A DNA stretch of 18,678 nucleotides, from the NCBI GenBank assembly GCA_025963815.1, contig JAOQAA010000533.1:1-18678 (forward strand), given 5' to 3'. Every line of letters begins with the position of its first letter. Within the stretch, counting starts at the first letter, position 1. This DNA is from Capsulimonas sp. (GTDB lineage: Bacteria > Armatimonadota > Armatimonadia > Armatimonadales > Capsulimonadaceae). The notes under the pieces were generated by a model. That model saw nothing but the letters and a program-made list of their open reading frames with translations, searched no databases and was not told where the DNA came from. A program made the translations under genes and the position numbers. This document shows positions 6,056 through 12,998 of the stretch, piece after piece.

Positions 6056-7552
6056 TTACGCGTTCGCCTGAGCGGCGGCGGCGCCACGGCCCTCAGCGAC
6101 GCGGATTTCATCTTCGGTCGCCGGCGGAGCCGGCACGGTCGCGGTCTTGTACATGTTCCAGACAAACAGGTACATACCGATCAGCATCGCAGCGCCGCCT
6201 CCGGCGCGAGCGTGCCAGAACGGCTTCATAAAGTTCACCGTCTCAATGAACGGGATATTCGGATCGTTCCACATCTGGCCCTGCGCGTAGCCGCCAACCC
6301 AAAGAGCGGCGCTGAACACGATGAAGCCCAGGAACGACAGCCAGAAGTGCCAATCGGCCATGCCCTCGGAGTACAGCGGCTTCTTGAAGGCGCGCGGGAT
6401 GGCGTAGTAAACGCCGGCGTACGCATAGAAGGTGAACGTTCCGAAGAGCGCCATGTGCGAGTGACCAATGATGTAGTCGGTAAAGTGGACCACTGCGCTC
6501 AGCGAGCGGAGCGCCTGGAAGGAGCCCTGCGAACTGACCAGGAAGTAGAACACGGTTCCCGCAATGATGAACTTCAGCGGCACGTTTGTGCGCAGCTGGT
6601 GCCATTCACCCCGGATCGTTCCGAAGAAGTTGGTCACAACCGATAGCACCGGAATAAACAGCAGGAACGAGAAGATCGTCGCGACTGTTTGCAGCCAGTA
6701 CGGGATCGGCCCGTAGATCATGTGGTGTGCGCCGTTCCAGATGTAAATGGCGCCCAGCGTCCAGAAGCCGATCAGCGAAAGCTTATGGCTGTAAAGCGGC
6801 GAGTTCGCGGCCTTCGGCAGGAAGTAGTACGCGATACCCAGTCCACCGGGCGTCGCGATCAGGCCGACGACGCTATGTCCGTAGAACCAGTTGATGTTCG
6901 CGTCGTTCAGACCACTGAAGCCGCCGACGCCGTCCGTGCTGAACAGCTGCGAAGGCCAGTTGCCGATCACGTACACGAAGGCGGTCCAGAGCAGACATCC
7001 CATCACATACCAAAGAGCGGCGTACATCTGCGTGTACGTTCGGCGGGCGAACGTGTTGCAGAGGTTCCACATCAGCATCACCCAGCCAATGAGCAGGAAG
7101 ATGTTGGAGACGATCGGATACTCTTCGTACTCTTTGCCCTTGGTCACCAGGAAGAGGTTGGTGGTGTTGCTCGGGTTCAGCAGGCAGTAGGTAGCGATCA
7201 GAATACCGACACCCCAGACGATCGAAGTCGCTTTGCCCAGCTTTTCACTGTACAGCTTGGTTCCGCAGAGACGCGGGACCATGTAGTAAAACAGCGACAT
7301 GTAGATCGGCAGCAGCCAGCCGAAAATCATTCCCTGCACGTGTGCGGGACGGATACGCGACCAGGACATCCACTGCACGGAATAGAACAGGTCGGGGATC
7401 ATAAACTTCACGGCGGCGATGACGCCGATCGTGCCGAACATGACCAAGTATCCCAGCCCAACCCACAGAGCCCATTTGACCGCGCTATCTTCATGCTGCA
7501 AGCGCTCCGGCGGAGCCGAAGGCTGCATCGCTTTAATTTGTTCGATTGCCAT
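6056..7552 (-). CDS. ccoN: cbb3-type cytochrome c oxidase subunit I (CcoN/FixN-like)
   Basis: A 498-residue polytopic haem-copper oxidase catalytic subunit, with about 12 predicted transmembrane segments, that reduces O2 to water and pumps protons. All metal ligands are visible: H71 (RPAHVQGM) and H366 for low-spin haem b; H364 (IIGHSHM) for haem b3; H226 (FYGHSVVG), H276 and H277 (GAHHMIYG) for CuB. Y270, six residues before H276, is at the position of the cbb3-specific His-Tyr cross-link, which separates it from A- and B-type oxidases. The family's usual GHVHSGALGW is GHSHMALFG here, so this is a divergent C-type member. An Ala-rich soluble C-terminus ends the chain. It lies between the CcoP-like gene (30-base gap) and ccoO (14-base gap). 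Confidence 0.95.
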   Translation of the reverse strand: MAIEQIKAMQPSAPPERLQHEDSAVKWALWVGLGYLVMFGTIGVIAAVKFMIPDLFYSVQWMSWSRIRPAHVQGMIFGWLLPIYMSLFYYMVPRLCGTKLYSEKLGKATSIVWGVGILIATYCLLNPSNTTNLFLVTKGKEYEEYPIVSNIFLLIGWVMLMWNLCNTFARRTYTQMYAALWYVMGCLLWTAFVYVIGNWPSQLFSTDGVGGFSGLNDANINWFYGHSVVGLIATPGGLGIAYYFLPKAANSPLYSHKLSLIGFWTLGAIYIWNGAHHMIYGPIPYWLQTVATIFSFLLFIPVLSVVTNFFGTIRGEWHQLRTNVPLKFIIAGTVFYFLVSSQGSFQALRSLSAVVHFTDYIIGHSHMALFGTFTFYAYAGVYYAIPRAFKKPLYSEGMADWHFWLSFLGFIVFSAALWVGGYAQGQMWNDPNIPFIETVNFMKPFWHARAGGGAAMLIGMYLFVWNMYKTATVPAPPATEDEIRVAEGRGAAAAQANA

Positions 7553-7582
7553 CTTTCTTACCTTTTCTCGATGGACCGCGTC

Positions 7583-8590
7583 CTAGCGAGTCACGGCGGG
7601 GGCGCCTGTCGCGCCTGGTCCACCCGCACCGAAAGGGCCGCTGGAAGCGGGAGTCGGCTGCGCAACCGGCGCAGGCGACGGAAGGTTCGATCCGGTTCCA
7701 TCCGCATTCGCCGGATTATTCGGGATTGGCGAAACGCGCTGAGCCCCAGCGCCAGTCGTCTGCGACGACGGCTGAGCGGGCGCGGAGACGTCGGTCGGCG
7801 ATCCCGACATGGACGGAGGCGCCGTGTTCGTGTGTGCAGTCGGATCGCCGTTAATTGCCGGGGTAATCGGCTTGGGGCTGACCTGCGTGCTGCCGCCGGT
7901 GTTCTGAGCAGCGTCCGCGGGCGTCACACCCTCCGCCTGCTCCAGCTGCTTCGAGGTCAGGCTCAGGCTCCAGACATACGCGATGACTTCCTGGATTTCG
8001 CCGTCACTCAGCGTCCCCTCCCAGCGCGGCATCGCCGTTCCGGGAACACCCTTGTGCAGCGACGTATTGATGCGCTGGTAGGACATGGACTGCATGAACG
8101 GCGCATCACGCAGGTTGCGCGGCTTGGGGTTCAGCGACGCGGCGTTGGCCCCGTTGCCGTCCTGATTGGGTCCGTGGCATCCGAAACACTTGTTCTGGTA
8201 GATCCCCTCGCCGGCGGCGATAGCGGATGTTAAGTTCACGTGTGGTGGCAGATCAATGGCGGCCAGGTTGATCACGCTGACGGGATAGCTCCCGCGCACA
8301 TCAAGATCCTTCTGGATCTTCGCCCGGCCGGCGTTGCTGCCCGCCTCAGGCCTGACGGCGCCAGGGGACTTTGGTCCGAGCGCGCCATAGGCGAGGCCAA
8401 GGAAGACGGCTCCGACCAGAACGATTCCCCAGAAGCCCCAGAGCCAATTGCTAACGCGCGTGTCCGCGAGTTCTTTGACGTCGCCGCCGCTGTAGTAATG
8501 GAAGCCGCCCGCGTCTTCATTCGGGATCTGCGCACCATCCGTCGGCTTGGCGGTCTCCACGCGAGCCGTGGGGTTCGTGTCTTCTGCCAT
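7583..8590 (-). CDS. CcoP-like monohaem cytochrome c, oxidase subunit III
   Basis: A 335-residue membrane-anchored cytochrome c. The cytoplasmic N-terminus (about 1-48) ends in a FixP_N-like segment (HYYSGGDVKELADTRVSNWL), followed by one transmembrane helix (about 50-71). A single c-type domain carries CFGCH (C135, C138, H139) and probable axial M187 (GTAMPRW). Canonical CcoP is dihaem, so one haem domain is absent. Instead, about 120 C-terminal residues (214-335) are Pro/Ser/Thr/Ala/Gly-rich with no recognisable fold. Position directly before ccoN and the N-terminal signature support assignment as the third oxidase subunit, accepting electrons from the bc-type module. An alternative is a dedicated electron shuttle between the complexes. 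AAGGA lies about 10 bases before the ATG. Confidence 0.85.
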   Translation of the reverse strand: MAEDTNPTARVETAKPTDGAQIPNEDAGGFHYYSGGDVKELADTRVSNWLWGFWGIVLVGAVFLGLAYGALGPKSPGAVRPEAGSNAGRAKIQKDLDVRGSYPVSVINLAAIDLPPHVNLTSAIAAGEGIYQNKCFGCHGPNQDGNGANAASLNPKPRNLRDAPFMQSMSYQRINTSLHKGVPGTAMPRWEGTLSDGEIQEVIAYVWSLSLTSKQLEQAEGVTPADAAQNTGGSTQVSPKPITPAINGDPTAHTNTAPPSMSGSPTDVSAPAQPSSQTTGAGAQRVSPIPNNPANADGTGSNLPSPAPVAQPTPASSGPFGAGGPGATGAPAVTR

Positions 8591-8709
8591 GTCTTGAATA
8601 TTCCTTCGCTAATCGGCGGTTCGGGCGCGCCCAAATATCTTGAGGAGATTCTGAGCGCGCTCCGCCGCTATGGGAGATTGATTATCGCTTCATCGTCACG
8701 ATTTGCTGA

Positions 8710-8738
8710 ACGCGTTATTACCGCGCTGATTAACGCGT
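8710..8738 (-). other. Intercistronic hairpin over the pentahaem cytochrome stop codon
   Basis: acgcgtta (8710-8717) and taacgcgt (8731-8738) form a perfect 8-bp stem with a 13-base loop, and the right arm includes the stop codon of the upstream gene (8730-8732 region). No U-run follows on the minus strand, so it is not a standard terminator. It opens the longest gap between the quinol-oxidising genes and the oxidase genes (8591-8729) and could mark an mRNA-processing or stability element. Confidence 0.4.
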
Positions 8739-10361
8739 CATCGTCGCAACGTCGGGCGTCTGCGCCCCGAGAGACTTCATCTGCGTGCTAGGCATGTCCA
8801 CGACCGGATCGACGGTCTTGGTTCCCGTAGGACGCAGCGACTGATCGTACAGCGAAAGGGCCTTTCGCTGGGTGTCCGAGAACGGGAAGATCGGCATGAT
8901 CGACGACGGCACGAACGCCTGCGGGTTCTCGTAATGCTCCACGAGCCACTGGGTGGAGTGGCGTGAGCCTTCCCACGTCAGCTCCGGTCCGGCCACGCCG
9001 CCCTTGTAGGCGGGGTCATCCATGCTCTTGCCCTTGTGATCAGGGTTGCCCACGGCGTGACAGGCATAGCAGCCGCTTTCTTCAAAGAGCTTCTTGCCGC
9101 TCGCCACGGTCACATCGACCTTTTCCGGCTGCGCCCCGTTGTATGCGGCGATCTCCGTCATCCGGCTTGAAGCGCTGGACGCATAGTTGTTACCGGTCTG
9201 CGAGGCGATGAACGTTACGAGAGCGTCGACATCTTCCTGCGCCTTACCATTAGGAACGTAGCCGTGGCGCTCCAGAGATTCGCGAATCTCGGGATTTTCG
9301 ATATTCGCCTGTCCGCCTGTTTTCTTGAGTTCGTCGGCTCGCGCGTCGACAATGTCTTTGATACGGTCCGGGTCGTCCGTATTGTGTTCGCGGTAAGCGA
9401 AGAAGTACGGCATGGAGCAGGACGCCGTCTTGTAGCGCGGATCCCACAGCTGATGCTCGATCGTCTCCGGCACTGCGGTGCGGCCTTCGTAGGTCAGCTC
9501 CGGCCCGATATTGCCCTTGGAGAGGCCTTCGATCTTGTGGCAGCCATAACAGGCCTTATCGCGGAAGAGCTTTTCACCGCGCGCAATGGTCGTCATGGAC
9601 GGCAGGTACGCGACCGAAAGCTTCGTTTTATCGAACTGCGCGTGGCACTGGGCGCAGGCGGCTTCCATGTACTTCGCGGCCAGCATCGGGCTCAGCCAGC
9701 GCTCCGGATCGCCATGCGCGTTCTTTTCGATCAGCTCGCGTCCCGAGCCATAGTGGCAGGTGGTGCAGCCGAAGGTTGGGAACGGATGCTGCTTCAGGTT
9801 CGTTTTTTGCAGACCGTAGTCCGTGAAGTCCGCTGCGGTCAGGCTCTTCTCCGTAGCTAAGCCGTAGGTGAACTTTTCGCCATGAATGACGCCCAGATCG
9901 CGGGCGCCTTCGCCCTCGACCGAAATTCCGGGATGCGCGCCGATCGTCTTAATGATCCGGAGCGTTTTCGGATGTTCTTCCAAATACTTCGGAACTTCTT
10001 CGGTGGTGACGGTTTTGCCGTCCACGGTGCGAATGATGTTTTCCGCCGTCATTTGTGGGTTCAGCAGGCCGATGTGGCAGGACTGGCAGCGGTCGACGCG
10101 CTGCTGCGAAGTGCCATCCTGCTGCGTGACAGTAAACTGCCCGACCGTGACCTGCTTGACTTCGATGAGACTGTCACGAGTCGCCTGCTTGACCGCGGAA
10201 TCCGTCGCCAGGGACTCCGCAACGTCCTTATACTGACCTTGCCAGTATGTAAAGTCTTCGCTATCGGAGTTCTGGTTGTTCCAGATTGCGCGCGAGCCGG
10301 TGATACCGACCAGCGCCAGGAGCAGCAGGCTCCACAACACGAACTTCGTCACCATAGACAT
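8730..10361 (-). CDS. Pentahaem membrane-anchored cytochrome c (replaces cytochrome c1)
   Basis: A 543-residue protein with an uncleaved N-terminal anchor (about 6-24) and five CxxCH haem sites, at C92, C199, C236, C271 and C431. The N-terminal three haems (CQSCH, CTTCH, CAQCH) sit in a multihaem-like region. The last two lie in two related cytochrome c domains, each with a GEKLF/GKKLF lead-in, a CYxCH site, GPELT(Y/W)EG and a Met-Pro candidate axial ligand (SMPYFF, SIMPIF). This points to an internal domain duplication. Directly downstream of the split cytochrome b genes, it is the probable electron exit of the Rieske/b complex to the oxidase. I chose ATG 10361, 11 bases after the weak site gatagg; a TTG at 10370 would add three residues but sits too close to that site. 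Confidence 0.88.
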   Translation of the reverse strand: MSMVTKFVLWSLLLLALVGITGSRAIWNNQNSDSEDFTYWQGQYKDVAESLATDSAVKQATRDSLIEVKQVTVGQFTVTQQDGTSQQRVDRCQSCHIGLLNPQMTAENIIRTVDGKTVTTEEVPKYLEEHPKTLRIIKTIGAHPGISVEGEGARDLGVIHGEKFTYGLATEKSLTAADFTDYGLQKTNLKQHPFPTFGCTTCHYGSGRELIEKNAHGDPERWLSPMLAAKYMEAACAQCHAQFDKTKLSVAYLPSMTTIARGEKLFRDKACYGCHKIEGLSKGNIGPELTYEGRTAVPETIEHQLWDPRYKTASCSMPYFFAYREHNTDDPDRIKDIVDARADELKKTGGQANIENPEIRESLERHGYVPNGKAQEDVDALVTFIASQTGNNYASSASSRMTEIAAYNGAQPEKVDVTVASGKKLFEESGCYACHAVGNPDHKGKSMDDPAYKGGVAGPELTWEGSRHSTQWLVEHYENPQAFVPSSIMPIFPFSDTQRKALSLYDQSLRPTGTKTVDPVVDMPSTQMKSLGAQTPDVATMTR

Positions 10362-10409
10362 GGGAAACAATACCTATCTTTTTCGCGATCCGCGTCTCGT
10401 TCTCGGCTA

Positions 10410-10441
10410 TGAAAGCCCGTAACTTCTGAAAGCCCGTAACT
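10410..10441 (-). repeat. 17-bp tandem repeat overlapping the cytochrome b C-half stop
   Basis: tgaaagcccgtaact occurs at 10410-10424 and again at 10427-10441, a period of 17 bases. One copy overlaps the last codons and stop of the cytochrome b C-terminal gene and the other lies just beyond it. It looks like a recent short tandem duplication in the intercistronic gap, with no visible function. Confidence 0.6.
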
Positions 10442-10979
10442 ACGGCACTTCCTTCGGCATCGTGCCGGGCCAATACCAGTTCCAGTTCGGACCACGGAAG
10501 TAAACGCCGATAATGATCAGCACGATCACGACGACGACATACAGCGTCCAGAGCGTAGTTGCGGTGCGGCGGCTCTTGGCGAACCAGCGCCCGATCCCGC
10601 TATGGTGCCGATCGACGTAGGGAATGGCCATCAGCGCGACTACCACCAGGCCGGGAATACCCAGACCGCCCCAGAAGGCGTCGTAAGCGACCAACTCCTG
10701 GAGACCCAGGAAGTACCACGGGGCCTTCGCGGGGTTCGGCGGACGCATCGGGTTCGCGGGCGACTCCAGCGGGGGCGGAGCGAACACCGACAGCGCCAGA
10801 ATGATGGCGAAGCAGCCGGCGAACAGCGCCGCCTCGCGGATCAGCAGGTGGGGCCAGGACGAAACCATATCGTCCGGACCGCGGTCGACACGCGTGGAGG
10901 ACCCCTTGACCAGCTCCATCAAGCCGTAGGTCTTATTGGGGTTACGCGGAAATATCTCTTCTTCACGAACTCGTTTCAT
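10440..10979 (-). CDS. Cytochrome b C-terminal half (b6f subunit IV-like)
   Basis: A 179-residue protein with three predicted transmembrane helices (about 45-66, 103-120 and 142-161), equivalent to the last helices of cytochrome b and to subunit IV of b6f complexes. The quinol-site loop reads NPAKAPWYFLGLQE (82-95): the WYF core of the PEWY motif is kept, but the catalytic-site PE is AP (A86, P87). Related menaquinol-oxidising complexes carry the same KAPWYFLGLQE form, so this is a lineage trait rather than damage. It forms the Qo site with the N-terminal half, encoded four bases upstream. The C-terminus (GPNWNWYWPGTMP) is Trp-rich. In the membrane it partners the Rieske protein and the pentahaem cytochrome. 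Confidence 0.92.
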   Translation of the reverse strand: MKRVREEEIFPRNPNKTYGLMELVKGSSTRVDRGPDDMVSSWPHLLIREAALFAGCFAIILALSVFAPPPLESPANPMRPPNPAKAPWYFLGLQELVAYDAFWGGLGIPGLVVVALMAIPYVDRHHSGIGRWFAKSRRTATTLWTLYVVVVIVLIIIGVYFRGPNWNWYWPGTMPKEVP

Positions 10980-10982
10980 AAG

Positions 10983-11897
10983 TTATTCCGGAGATTCCTT
11001 CGGGCTGGAAATCCCGCCGTCCTTGCGAATACGCCACATATGGTAGATGATAAGCGCCGTCAGAATGACCGGCAGGACCGCGACATGCAGCACATAGAAG
11101 CGAATGAGCGCTTCCTGGCCGACGACATCGGAACCCAGCAGCCCCCAGCGCATTTTGTCGCCGATCGCCGGCATCAACGGCGCGCCATGCGGCGCCATCG
11201 CGTTGACGTGATCCGAAACCCAGTTCGCCTTGCCTGCGATGCCCGCGCCGACGGTGATGGCCCAGAAGGCCAGCTGATCCCACGGCAGCAGGTATCCCGT
11301 AAAGCCGAGCACCAGGGTCAGAACCATCAAAAGGACTCCGATGACCCAGTTGAACTCTCGTGGCGGTTTATAGGCTCCCGTATAGAAGACCCGACACATA
11401 TGGAAGAACACGACCGTAATCATCGCGTTGGCGGACCAGAAATGCATTCCGCGCAGGACGCCTCCAAAGGAAACCGCGGAGCGCAGGTCCAGCATACGGT
11501 CATAAGCCTGCTCGGTGCTCGGGACATACACGAACATCAACAGCAGCCCAGAGATGGTCAGCAGGATGAACAGGTACATCGAAAGCAGCCCGAGGCCGAA
11601 GGTGTACGTAAAGCGCAGGGCGTGCTTTTCAATCTTCGCCGGCTGGATGTGCAGCAGGAACGAGTTGAAGAACGCCTCGGAGCGCTCGCGCTCGGTCTTC
11701 GGGAAGGCCGTGGTGCGATAGATCGACTTGTAAATGTTGTGCCCGAGGGTCGCGGGACGCAGGTTGTCCCAGACTTCCGGAGCCTGCCGATAGATCGCGC
11801 GGTTGATGCGCGCGAGCAATCCAGGCTGCCCGGACCGCCCACCGCCGCCGGGCGGCGGCGCCGAGCCGCCCTCGGGTTTGACTAACTTGACGCTCAT
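10983..11897 (-). CDS. Cytochrome b N-terminal half (cytochrome b6-like)
   Basis: A 304-residue four-helix cytochrome b binding two b haems and forming the quinone sites. Haem ligands are H152 and H166 (13 residues between) and H271 and H286 (14 between); the second spacing is the b6f-type, not the mitochondrial bc1-type. GYLLPWDQ (201-208) is the conserved Qo/Qi signature. The residue aligned with the cysteine that attaches haem cn in cytochrome b6 is not Cys, and the only cysteine (C168) lies beside H166. The N-terminus has a Pro/Gly-rich stretch and about 85 residues before the first helix, longer than usual. GGAAAGG lies about eight bases before the ATG. It is followed after three bases by the C-terminal half. 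Confidence 0.94.
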   Translation of the reverse strand: MSVKLVKPEGGSAPPPGGGGRSGQPGLLARINRAIYRQAPEVWDNLRPATLGHNIYKSIYRTTAFPKTERERSEAFFNSFLLHIQPAKIEKHALRFTYTFGLGLLSMYLFILLTISGLLLMFVYVPSTEQAYDRMLDLRSAVSFGGVLRGMHFWSANAMITVVFFHMCRVFYTGAYKPPREFNWVIGVLLMVLTLVLGFTGYLLPWDQLAFWAITVGAGIAGKANWVSDHVNAMAPHGAPLMPAIGDKMRWGLLGSDVVGQEALIRFYVLHVAVLPVILTALIIYHMWRIRKDGGISSPKESPE

Positions 11898-11983
11898 ATC
11901 GCGCGCCTTTCCTTTTTCAATACGCCGACGGCCTGAGAATGGCCGCCGACCGTAATATTACCGAATACGACATTCGTGAAACA

Positions 11984-12015
11984 GCGCCGGACGCTGACAA
12001 TCTGCGTTCCGGCGC
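11984..12015 (-). other. Intercistronic hairpin between Rieske and cytochrome b genes
   Basis: gcgccgga (11984-11991) pairs perfectly with tccggcgc (12008-12015), and an inner cgc/gcg (11992-11994 with 12004-12006) extends it with a one-base bulge. It sits in the 150-base gap before the cytochrome b start. No T-run follows. It may be an mRNA stability or attenuation element. Confidence 0.4.
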
Positions 12016-12047
12016 GGCCGTTCATCGGCGAAACAGCGAGTTCCGAC

Positions 12048-12524
12048 TTAGACAATGTTATAGTAATGCCCCGGATCGTTCTTCTTAGATTTGTCGACTT
12101 CCAGGTCGCCGCTCGGCGTCAGGGAAATGTCGAACCAGTAAAGCGCGATCTGCGCGGGGCCGTGGGTCACGTTCCCCATATCGTCATACTTGGAGCCGTG
12201 ACACGGACAGTCGAAGCCGGTCGAGGACGCCGCCACGGTGCACCCCAAATGCTGGCAGACCATGGAGATCGCGCCCAGCTGCGAACCGTGCTTGACGATT
12301 GTCACCTTCTGGTCCGCAATGTTCTGCTTGACGCCGTCGGTGTATCCGCTGGCCTTGCCAATTACGAATTTGGATGGCGGGCCATACTGCACGTTCGGCC
12401 AAAAGAAGCGGCCGAAAACACCGGCCGCGCCCAGAGTCGCGATTCCGGCGATTCCCCAACCACTCAACGATACAAAATTGCGCCGCGTCAGCTCCTGCTT
12501 CTCGCGGTCGTAGTTCACGGCCAT
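12048..12524 (-). CDS. Rieske 2Fe-2S protein of a menaquinol-cytochrome c reductase
   Basis: A 158-residue Rieske iron-sulphur protein. The N-terminus has a twin-arginine export motif (TRRNFVSL, R14-R15) and a hydrophobic anchor (about 22-40), as usual for Rieske proteins folded in the cytoplasm and exported by Tat. Cluster box I is CQHLGC (C90 and H92 ligands, C95 disulphide) and box II CPCHGS (C106 and H109 ligands, C108 disulphide). S111 and Y113, which raise cluster potential, are present. It takes the first electron from quinol at the Qo site and passes it to the c haems. It is second in the operon, 48 bases after ccoS, with only a weak AGGTT site before the ATG. Confidence 0.95.
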   Translation of the reverse strand: MAVNYDREKQELTRRNFVSLSGWGIAGIATLGAAGVFGRFFWPNVQYGPPSKFVIGKASGYTDGVKQNIADQKVTIVKHGSQLGAISMVCQHLGCTVAASSTGFDCPCHGSKYDDMGNVTHGPAQIALYWFDISLTPSGDLEVDKSKKNDPGHYYNIV

Positions 12525-12572
12525 TGTCGAACCTCGAATCTTAGCACGCTCGGTCTAAAATCTTCGTCTATT

Positions 12573-12722
12573 TTAATCGTCATCGTCTTCGTCGCGAAAC
12601 ACGATGTACTTGGCGTCCTCGGCGTTTTCGAAGGCTCCATTGCGGACGCCCCACACAAACCCGATCAGCGTCACCAGTCCCATCGCGGCTCCCGCCACGA
12701 GCAAAGTCCAAATACTTTCCAA
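12573..12722 (-). CDS. ccoS: cbb3 oxidase assembly protein CcoS (small, TTG start)
   Basis: A 49-residue protein read directly from the minus strand: one hydrophobic helix (WTLLVAGAAMGLVTLIGFVW, residues 5-24), then GVRNGAFENAEDAKYIVF and an acidic tail RDEDDDD. This matches the CcoS plan: a single transmembrane helix ending in F-x-W, a GQF/GAF-type turn, and an acidic C-terminus. CcoS is needed for cofactor insertion into cbb3 oxidases. The TTG start is supported by a strong gggaggg site eight bases upstream (minus strand of 12731-12737). The in-frame ATG at 12761 lies at or upstream of the predicted transcription start and is therefore unlikely. As first gene of the operon, it ties the bc-type genes to the oxidase genes downstream. 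Confidence 0.82.
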   Translation of the reverse strand: MESIWTLLVAGAAMGLVTLIGFVWGVRNGAFENAEDAKYIVFRDEDDDD

Positions 12723-12763
12723 ATTTGTCGCCCTCCCATATCGCGGGCTTTTGACACCATAAC

Positions 12764-12793
12764 ATTATACAGTCGGCCAAAAGCCCATGTCAA
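12764..12793 (-). promoter_or_regulatory. Consensus promoter of the respiratory operon
   Basis: On the minus strand TTGACA (12788-12793) and TATAAT (12764-12769) are both perfect and 18 bases apart. The start site should fall near 12757, leaving a leader of about 35 bases before the ccoS TTG codon. No other comparable promoter was noticed in the operon. Confidence 0.88.
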
Positions 12794-12818
12794 GGTGAGT
12801 CCCCGGAGTCTTGTGAAA

Positions 12819-12840
12819 AATTTCGCAAATAGGCGAAATT
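12819..12840. promoter_or_regulatory. Inverted repeat upstream of the operon promoter, candidate operator
   Basis: aatttcgc (12819-12826) and gcgaaatt (12833-12840) form a perfect 8-bp inverted repeat with a 6-base spacer. Its centre is about 72 bp upstream of the predicted start site of the operon, a distance typical of class I activation by CRP/FNR-family proteins, whose sites also have short dyads. The sequence is not a canonical FNR or CRP site. It could also act on the divergent PAS-GAF gene. Confidence 0.5.
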
Positions 12841-12998
12841 GCGGGAACAAGGTCCTCTTATGTATCCGTATCCTTGCTTCCTCGGCATGATTATGCCTCT
12901 CCGAAACGTCCGTGTCGATCTCAATCGAATGGGTACACTCTTAAAATATATACGGATTTCGCCGCCACTGCGTTCGCGAAATACGCACGGAGAACTCC

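Noticed and set aside
6689..8233. 514-residue plus-strand open frame opposite ccoN and the CcoP-like gene
   Set aside because: It lies fully antisense to two well-supported genes, is rich in Arg/His/Gln without domains, and reflects codon bias in GC-rich DNA.
10602..11885. 427-residue plus-strand open frame opposite the cytochrome b genes
   Set aside because: Antisense to two cytochrome b halves with intact haem ligands; low-complexity charged composition and no recognisable motif.
12723..12761. In-frame ATG at 12761 as ccoS start
   Set aside because: It lies at or upstream of the transcription start predicted from the consensus promoter, and the strong gggaggg site positions the TTG at 12722.
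12788..12840. Canonical FNR box (TTGAT-N4-ATCAA) controlling the oxidase operon
   Set aside because: No such sequence is present; only an AATTTCGC-N6-GCGAAATT dyad is seen.
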